From NCBI GenBank assembly GCA_903871865.1, contig CAIQIL010000054.1, positions 1-5,272 on the forward strand: a stretch of 5,272 nt of DNA, given 5' to 3'. The stretch is from an uncultured Burkholderiales bacterium (GTDB lineage Bacteria > Pseudomonadota > Gammaproteobacteria > Burkholderiales > Burkholderiaceae_C). Below are positions 1 through 5,272 of the stretch, piece after piece (position 1 is the first letter of the stretch; every line of letters starts with the position of its first letter). The notes below the pieces were generated by a model, which saw only the letters and a list, made by a program, of their open reading frames with translations, was not told where the DNA came from and did no database searches. Made by a program: the position numbers and the translations under genes.

Positions 1-1406
<1,406 letters not shown>

Positions 1407-1415
1407 GCCCCAGAG

Positions 1416-1441
1416 CCCCCAGGCCTGCCAGGCCGCGGGGG
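1416..1441 (+). terminator. GC-rich hairpin after maeB (terminator-like, no T tract)
   Basis: The hairpin starts 10 bases after the maeB stop. Its inner stem is GGCCT (1422-1426) with AGGCC (1430-1434) and loop GCC. Its outer stem is CCCCC (1416-1420) with GGGGG (1437-1441), separated from the inner one by a small internal loop (A on one side, GC on the other). It is a stable structure in the right place to end maeB transcription or protect its 3' end, but no run of T follows, so it is not a classical intrinsic terminator. It overlaps the putative -35 box of the next gene. Confidence 0.45.
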
Positions 1442-1453
1442 CGCGGCTAGACT
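1425..1453 (+). promoter_or_regulatory. Candidate promoter for a leaderless DMT transporter mRNA
   Basis: CTGCCA (1425-1430) and TAGACT (1448-1453) each match the sigma-70 boxes TTGACA and TATAAT at 4 of 6 positions, with a 17-base spacer. The -10 box ends 7 bases before the ATG at 1461, so the predicted transcription start falls on or next to the A of the start codon. No Shine-Dalgarno sequence is visible before that ATG, which agrees with a leaderless message. This is inference from spacing and consensus only. Confidence 0.45.
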
Positions 1454-1460
1454 GGCTTGC

Positions 1461-2369
1461 ATGAGCCAGCCCACCGTCCACGCCCCAGCCTCCAACGCCC
1501 CTGCCCTGCACGGCTACTTGGCCGCGCTGGCCACGGTGGTGATCTGGGCGGGCTTCATCCTGATTTCGCGCCTGGGCGGCAAGACCGGCCTGACCGGCTG
1601 GGACATCGTCGCGCTGCGCCTGGGCACGGCCTCGCTGGTGCTGCTGCCGTTTTCGCTGAAGCTGCCGGCCGGCACCTGGCGCGACGGCAAGCTCTGGACC
1701 CTGGCCCTGAGCGGCGGCCTCACCTTCCTGGTGCTGGTCTATGCCGGCCTCAAGCTGGCCCCGGCCGCGCACGGCGGCATCCTCATGCCGGGCATGCAGC
1801 CCTTCCTGGTCACGGCCATGGCCTGGCTGATATTGGGCGCGCGCCCGCCACGCCAGCGCGTGCTGGCCCTGGTGCCCATCGCCCTGGGCATGCTATGCGT
1901 GGCCATCCCGTCGGTGCTGGGCACGCACGGTGGCCCCTCCACCCTGCTGGGCGATGTGCTGCTGTTGAGCGCCTCGCTCACCTGGGCCGTCTACAGCGTG
2001 CTGGTCAAGAAATGGGCCTACGACGGCTGGCTGCTGACGCGCTTCGTGGCGCTGGCCTCCTGCGCAGTGTTCATGCCGGTGTACCTGCTGTTCTTGCCCA
2101 AGGGGCTGGACCAGGTGCCCATGTCGATGCTGGTGCTGCAGGCCCTGTACCAGGGCATCGGGCCAACCATCCTGGCCATGGTGCTGTTCCTGAAGGCCGT
2201 GACCATCCTGGGCGCGGAGCGCACCGGCGCCCTGGTGGCCCTGGTGCCCGTGATGGCCGGCCTGGGCGCCGTGCCGCTGCTCGATGAGCCGCTGACGGCC
2301 TGGCTGGTGGCAGGGCTGGTGCTGGTGTCGAGCGGGGCCTTCCTGGCGGCGCGGCCGGTGCGGGCTTGA
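1461..2369 (+). CDS. EamA/DMT superfamily transporter (drug/metabolite exporter family)
   Basis: Inner-membrane carrier of 302 residues with ten hydrophobic segments, at about residues 17-37, 46-65, 77-97, 103-124, 133-150, 161-181, 191-211, 222-246, 254-274 and 278-298. They form the two tandem five-helix EamA repeats typical of this family, whose usual length is 280-310. Family marks include VVIWAGFILISR in helix 1 (the position of the common W-(G/S)-x-N/F motif), ALRLGTASL in helix 2, ASLTWAVYSVL at the start of the second repeat, and LVPVMAGLGAVPLLDEPLT near the end, where P and DEPLT correspond to the conserved P-(V/L)-x-A...LGE segment. Substrate cannot be read from sequence; relatives export amino acids or other small metabolites. 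The start at 1461 is chosen because the -10-like box lies just before it and little protein precedes helix 1. It follows maeB by 54 bases with its own promoter candidate, so co-transcription is not required. Not RhaT- or SMR-like (too long for SMR). Confidence 0.9.
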   Translation: MSQPTVHAPASNAPALHGYLAALATVVIWAGFILISRLGGKTGLTGWDIVALRLGTASLVLLPFSLKLPAGTWRDGKLWTLALSGGLTFLVLVYAGLKLAPAAHGGILMPGMQPFLVTAMAWLILGARPPRQRVLALVPIALGMLCVAIPSVLGTHGGPSTLLGDVLLLSASLTWAVYSVLVKKWAYDGWLLTRFVALASCAVFMPVYLLFLPKGLDQVPMSMLVLQALYQGIGPTILAMVLFLKAVTILGAERTGALVALVPVMAGLGAVPLLDEPLTAWLVAGLVLVSSGAFLAARPVRA

Positions 2370-2378
2370 GGGGTCTGC

Positions 2379-2391
2379 CAGCGGAGCGCTG
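2379..2391 (+). terminator. Small hairpin just after the transporter stop
   Basis: CAGCG (2379-2383) pairs perfectly with CGCTG (2387-2391) around a GAG loop, ten bases after the TGA at 2367-2369. No T tract follows. It could end or stabilise the transporter transcript, or be a degenerate outer member of the hairpin array that starts at about 2401 (its centre is 24 bases from the first array centre, not 21). The functional call is weak. Confidence 0.25.
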
Positions 2392-2400
2392 AGGCCTGCG

Positions 2401-2674
2401 CGGCGCTGAAAGCGGCATCGTCGGCACTTGAAGCGGCAGCGTTGCCACTTTCAACGGCAGCGTCGGCGCTTTTTGCGACAGCCATGCCGCTTTGAACGGC
2501 AGCGGACTCGCTTTTTGCGACAGCGATGTCGCTTTTCACGACAACGCATGGGTCGCACAGTGTCATGCGTGCCCCAAAAAGGGGCGATGGTGTCGCTTCA
2601 AGCGGCAGTGGACTCGCTTTTCGCGACACGGCACGCGCTTTTCGCGACAACGCTGCCGCTTTTTGCGGCAAGTG
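2401..2674. repeat. Tandem array of thirteen diverged 21-bp dyad (hairpin) units
   Basis: Units start at 2401, 2422, 2443, 2464, 2485, 2506, 2527, 2548 (22 bp), 2570, 2591, 2612, 2633 and 2654. The dyad core is about TGNCGCTTTTNGCGNCA, followed by about four bases (GCG-like). Dyad centres fall at 2409, 2430 (weak), 2451, 2472, 2493, 2514, 2535, 2557, 2578, 2599, 2620, 2641 and 2662. Clear stems: TGCCG/CGGCA (2485-2501), TCGC/GCGA (2508-2520 and 2614-2626), TGTCG/CGACA (2527-2543), ACGCATG/CATGCGT (2544-2570), GCCCC/GGGGC around AAAAA (2571-2585), TGTCGC/GCGGCA with one T-G wobble (2591-2607) and TGCCGC/GCGGCA around TTTTT (2654-2670). No unit is an exact copy of another, so this is neither a recent duplication nor a CRISPR array (no constant repeat, no unique spacers). 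The 412-base gap 2370-2781 that contains it has no convincing gene. Function unknown. Confidence 0.85.
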
Positions 2675-2703
2675 AGGGGTCAGCGAGGGCCGCGGTCGGC
2701 GCT

Positions 2704-2731
2704 TTGGGTGTCATCCACAACATCGCATAAA
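2704..2731 (+). promoter_or_regulatory. Weak candidate promoter for the DUF262-DUF1524 gene
   Basis: TTGGGT (2704-2709) and CATAAA (2726-2731) are separated by 16 bases and lie in the one locally AT-richer stretch between the hairpin array and the gene. Matches to the sigma-70 boxes are 3 of 6 and 4 of 6. A start near 2738 would give a leader of about 44 bases that excludes the array. If transcription began further upstream, the array would be in the leader. Low certainty. Confidence 0.3.
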
Positions 2732-2755
2732 GTTCAAGCTCAGTTGGCTGACACC
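2707..2755. promoter_or_regulatory. 7-bp inverted repeat around the candidate promoter (possible operator)
   Basis: GGTGTCA (2707-2713) is the exact reverse complement of TGACACC (2749-2755). The half-site centres are 42 bases apart, four helical turns, and the dyad centre (2731) lies at the edge of the putative -10 box. This geometry suits a repressor bound at both arms, but a 7-bp match over 50 GC-rich bases can arise by chance. Confidence 0.25.
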
Positions 2756-2769
2756 GTCGCCAGCCCCAC

Positions 2770-2773
2770 AGGA
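2770..2773 (+). promoter_or_regulatory. Ribosome binding site fixing the start at 2782
   Basis: AGGA (within CACAGGAA) ends 8 bases before the ATG at 2782, a normal Shine-Dalgarno distance. It supports this ATG as the start of the DUF262-DUF1524 gene. It is the only clear ribosome binding site near a start in the window, in contrast to the transporter gene. Confidence 0.7.
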
Positions 2774-2781
2774 ACCCCGCC

Positions 2782-4482
2782 ATGGCCAAGAGCAACCTGC
2801 TGAAAACCGCCGACGTCACCTTTCTGGACCTGATTGGCAACGGCAAGAAGTACCGTGTGCCGGCCTTCCAGCGCGACTATGCCTGGGAGGAAGAGCAGTG
2901 GGAAGACTTGTGGAACGACATCACCGAGCTGCATGCCACCCCCGGCACCTTCCACTACATGGGCGCCCTGGTGCTGGAAGCCAGTTCTGACCGTGAGTTC
3001 CAGATCATCGACGGCCAGCAGCGCGTGGCCACGCTCAGCCTGCTGGCCCTGGCCGTCATCCAGCGCCTGCGCACCTTGCCTGGCGACGACGCTACCCGCC
3101 AAGCCAACCAGGACCGCGCCACCCAGCTGCGCAACCGCTTCATTGGCGAGAAGGACCCGGCGTCGCTGCAAGAAAGCAGCAAGTTGTTTCTCAACGACAC
3201 CGACGATGGCTTCTATCAGGACTACCTGGTGCAACTGCGCACGCCACAGAACCCGCGTGCCCTGCCAAAGTCGAACCGCCTGCTGTGGGACTGCAGTGCC
3301 TGGTTCCTCAAGCGCATCACCGAGCAGGGTCTGGAAGGCGAGGCCCTGGCCCGCCTTTTGTCAGACACCGTCGCCCGGCAGTTGCTGTTCATCCAGATCA
3401 CCGTGGAAGACGACCTCAGCGCCTACACCGTGTTCGAGACGCTCAACGCCCGCGGGCTGGAGCTGTCGTCCACCGACTTGCTGAAGAACTACCTCTTTTC
3501 GCGAATCAAAACGCCCACCGACTTGACCGCCTTGCAGCGCCGCTGGCGGCAGTTGATCGCCATCGTCAAGCACGAGCGTTTTCCTGAATTCTTGCGCTAT
3601 CACCTGCTGTGCCGCTACCCGCAGGTGCGCAAACAGCGCCTGTTCAAGACTGTGCGCGACGAAGTGAAGTCGGCCGCCGATGTCTTCATGCTGATGGATG
3701 CACTTGAGGCACGCGCAGACTTGTTTGCGGCCCTGGACGACGCCACCCACGAGTACTGGATAGATCGACCCTCAGCACGCCCGCATGTGCGGGACCTGAC
3801 CCTGTTTGGCGTGCGCCAGCACACACCGCTGGTGTTTGCTGCCTGGGAGCGCCTGAGCCCGGATGACTTCGTGCGCGTGCTCAAGCTCTTGTGCGTGCTC
3901 TCCTTCCGCTACACGGTGATCGGTGGGTTCAACACCAACGAGCTGGAGCCCGCCTACCACGCTGCCGCCAAGGGGCTGCTGGATGGACGCATCTCCACGC
4001 CTACAGGCGTGTTCGAAGCCTTGCGTGGCATCCACGTGGACGACGAGCGCTTTGTGCACGACTTTGCCCTCAAGGACATCGACACCCACGGTCGCCGCAA
4101 GAAGCTGGTGAAGTACGTGTTGTGCCAGTTGGAAGCAGACGCTTCAGGCGTGCCCCGCAATTGGGAAACGGACCCGGCCACCATCGAGCACGTGCTGCCC
4201 GAAAACCCTGCGGCCACCTGGGACGACGCCTTTCCGCCAGAACGGCAAAAGGACTTCACCTACCGTCTGGGCAACCTCTTGCTGCTGGAGGCGTCCATCA
4301 ACCGAGCCTGCCACAACGCCGAGTTCTCGCAGAAGCTGCCGTTGTACGCGGGCAGCGCCTACGCCATGGCGCAGGCCTTGGCAGCTTCAGGGCAGGCCGA
4401 CTGGACGCCGGTCGCCGTGAATGGCCGGCAGGAGCGGCTGGCACAGCGCGCAGCGCATGTTTGGCGGGTGGACTTCGCCTGA
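2782..4482 (+). CDS. DUF262-DUF1524 protein, GmrSD-family type IV restriction/antiphage nuclease
   Basis: Single chain of 566 residues joining both GmrSD domains. The DUF262 (ParB-like NTPase) part has FQRDYAW at 29-35, IDGQQR at 76-81 (the DGQQR motif linked to nucleotide hydrolysis in GmrS and SspE) and FETLNARG at 218-225 followed by the conserved D232-L-x-K-N236. A helical middle region leads to the C-terminal DUF1524 domain, an HNH (His-Me finger) nuclease: IEHVLPENP at 468-476 with candidate catalytic H470, then LGNLLLLE at 496-503 with N498, N507, N512 and K518. All these residues are present, so the protein looks active. Relatives (GmrSD, BrxU, SspE) cut modified phage DNA such as glucosylated hydroxymethylcytosine DNA, or act with phosphorothioate systems; the target here cannot be read. 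No methyltransferase or ssp/brx gene is in view, so it looks like a stand-alone module. It follows the hairpin array by about 110 bases and converges with the ATPase gene. Confidence 0.9.
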   Translation: MAKSNLLKTADVTFLDLIGNGKKYRVPAFQRDYAWEEEQWEDLWNDITELHATPGTFHYMGALVLEASSDREFQIIDGQQRVATLSLLALAVIQRLRTLPGDDATRQANQDRATQLRNRFIGEKDPASLQESSKLFLNDTDDGFYQDYLVQLRTPQNPRALPKSNRLLWDCSAWFLKRITEQGLEGEALARLLSDTVARQLLFIQITVEDDLSAYTVFETLNARGLELSSTDLLKNYLFSRIKTPTDLTALQRRWRQLIAIVKHERFPEFLRYHLLCRYPQVRKQRLFKTVRDEVKSAADVFMLMDALEARADLFAALDDATHEYWIDRPSARPHVRDLTLFGVRQHTPLVFAAWERLSPDDFVRVLKLLCVLSFRYTVIGGFNTNELEPAYHAAAKGLLDGRISTPTGVFEALRGIHVDDERFVHDFALKDIDTHGRRKKLVKYVLCQLEADASGVPRNWETDPATIEHVLPENPAATWDDAFPPERQKDFTYRLGNLLLLEASINRACHNAEFSQKLPLYAGSAYAMAQALAASGQADWTPVAVNGRQERLAQRAAHVWRVDFA

Positions 4483-4487
4483 GCCAA

Positions 4488-4509
4488 GAGCGCCTGCGTC
4501 GCCTCGCTC
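4488..4509. terminator. Possible bidirectional terminator hairpin between convergent genes
   Basis: GAGCG (4488-4492) is complementary to CGCTC (4505-4509) across a 12-base loop. An alternative fold pairs TGAGC (4480-4484) with GCTCA (4506-4510), so the two stop codons would pair with each other. Neither fold has a T tract. The position between two convergent stops, 25 bases apart, is the main support. It overlaps the end of the ATPase gene. Confidence 0.25.
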
Positions 4510-5272
4510 AATCGTCCGCCAAAGGCAGCAGCCCCTGCGGTGGCGCAGGAGGCCAGGCACCCGCCTGAACGCACTTCTCGAACCAACGGTGCATGGCGGC
4601 GTCCTCCAGGGCGTATTCGCCCCGGGCCGATTTCCACACCATGGCAGGCATGCGCTGGCGCAGCGATTCCAGCGCGCGCTGCGCCTGGGCAGCGTTCACG
4701 GGGTGGCCGGCCTTGTCTCGGTAAAAGCGCAGGGCTTCGGCGTCATATGGGCGGTAGCGGGGGCCCTGGGCCAGCATGCGCCACAGCACCGCTTGCTCGG
4801 TGGGTTTGAGCCCCACGTAGTCCGACGCCATCTGGGCTTCGTCCTGCGCCTGTTGGGCTTGCGCGGCGTCCAGCATGGCCGCTTCAAAGCGCGTGCTCAG
4901 GGCCGCCAGGGGGCTGAGCACCTGGCCCAGGGCAGCCATGAAGAACTGCGGCCGAAAGCCGAACACCTCGAAGGCTTGCTGCAGCAGGCCTTGGTCAACC
5001 GGCTTCAGTGTCGGGCGCTGGGCTTCGATCAGGGCCGCCACATGGGCCATGAAGTCCGGCCCCAGGGGCGGCATGCGCTGGATCTGAGAGCCATAAAACG
5101 GCGCCCCGGCGGTGTTGACCAGGCGCAGCAGCTTGTCTCGGTCAGAGCCTGACATCACCAGCATCAGCTTGACCACGCCAGGCTGGTTGAGCTGGTCGCG
5201 GGCCGACTTCAGGGCCGTCATGGCGGCTTCACCGGCTTCGCTGGTGAGCGCGTGCTGGGCTTCATCGATGAT
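4508..5272 (-). CDS. P-loop (AAA-type) ATP-binding protein, C-terminal part (5' end outside window)
   Basis: The frame is open to the window edge and gives 254 residues; the ATG at 5221 is internal because coding continues upstream of it. The first visible residues, IIDEAQHAL, are a Walker B motif (two hydrophobics, then D3-E4). About 35 residues on, VKLMLVMSGSDRDKL (around 34-48) fits the strand and polar residue of a sensor 1 segment. The Walker A loop must lie upstream. Residues about 75-130 are helical, with an A/Q-rich stretch (AQAQQAQDEAQ). Residues about 154-232 (PTEQAVLWRML, then AGHPVNAAQAQRALESLRQ and GEYALEDAAMHRWF) look like a C-terminal winged-helix domain, as in archaeal-type ATPases and other STAND-like P-loop proteins. 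Its job is unknown; DNA binding is possible. It converges on the DUF262-DUF1524 gene with a 25-base gap, so the two are not in one operon. Could be housekeeping or part of a defence locus continuing beyond the window. Confidence 0.8.
   Translation of the reverse strand: MIDEAQHALTSEAGEAAMTALKSARDQLNQPGVVKLMLVMSGSDRDKLLRLVNTAGAPFYGSQIQRMPPLGPDFMAHVAALIEAQRPTLKPVDQGLLQQAFEVFGFRPQFFMAALGQVLSPLAALSTRFEAAMLDAAQAQQAQDEAQMASDYVGLKPTEQAVLWRMLAQGPRYRPYDAEALRFYRDKAGHPVNAAQAQRALESLRQRMPAMVWKSARGEYALEDAAMHRWFEKCVQAGAWPPAPPQGLLPLADD

Noticed and set aside
2018..2671. Minus-strand open frame with AVAKSES-like heptads over the array, running antisense into the transporter gene
   Set aside because: The heptads move into another frame at the 22-bp unit, so no frame has been maintained. 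Much of the frame is antisense to a well-supported membrane protein, and unit differences are not biased to silent sites.
2401..2674. CRISPR array
   Set aside because: The 21-bp units follow one another with no spacers, no two are identical, and no cas gene is present.
2401..2674. Retron or DGR non-coding RNA region
   Set aside because: No reverse transcriptase gene lies nearby. Many short phased hairpins do not resemble the msr-msd or TR/VR organisation.
2428..2730. Plus-strand open frame encoding basic heptads of the RQRxRF kind across the array
   Set aside because: A 21-bp period gives 7-residue repeats in any frame. There is no ribosome binding site, the 22-bp unit breaks the heptads at about 2550, and palindromic pairing explains the sequence better than coding.
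4421..5152. 243-codon plus-strand open frame overlapping the ATPase gene
   Set aside because: Its product has low-complexity R/G/H/Q-rich composition and no recognisable domain, whereas the minus strand carries Walker B and a plausible fold.

Overview
The window is very GC-rich, with codons ending mostly in G or C. Protein families and gene style (a long MaeB with a phosphotransacetylase-like tail, and a leaderless-looking promoter directly at an ATG) suggest a betaproteobacterium of the Burkholderiales, probably Comamonadaceae-like. This placement is inferred from style and not tested. Three proteins can be assigned to families with good confidence, and one more is recognised as a P-loop ATPase fragment.

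Layout: (1) From 1 to 1406 (+) lies the C-terminal part of an NADP-type malic enzyme (MaeB); its N-terminus is outside the window. (2) A 54-base gap holds a GC-rich hairpin and a promoter-like pair of boxes placed so that transcription would start on the ATG of the next gene. (3) From 1461 to 2369 (+) is a ten-helix EamA/DMT transporter. (4) From 2370 to 2781 is a 412-base intergenic region with no convincing gene. Most of it (about 2401-2674) is a tandem array of 13 diverged units of 21 bp (one of 22 bp). Nearly every unit is a small dyad with a mostly T-rich loop; the stems change sequence but keep pairing. The rest is a possible promoter and a 7-bp inverted repeat. (5) From 2782 to 4482 (+) is a full-length single-chain DUF262-DUF1524 protein, the architecture of GmrSD-type (type IV) restriction and related antiphage nucleases. 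(6) After only 25 bases, and converging on it, is the C-terminal part of a P-loop ATPase (4508-5272, minus), cut by the window edge just upstream of its Walker B motif.

MaeB and the transporter look like ordinary chromosomal genes. The DUF262-DUF1524 gene is probably a one-gene accessory defence module inserted between them and the ATPase. The ATPase is on the opposite strand and so not co-transcribed with it; a joint function is possible but not shown. The most unusual element is the helically phased hairpin array immediately upstream of the putative defence gene. Sequence alone does not say whether it acts as DNA (a protein-binding array), as RNA (a multi-hairpin leader or 3' tail), or only as an expanding repeat.
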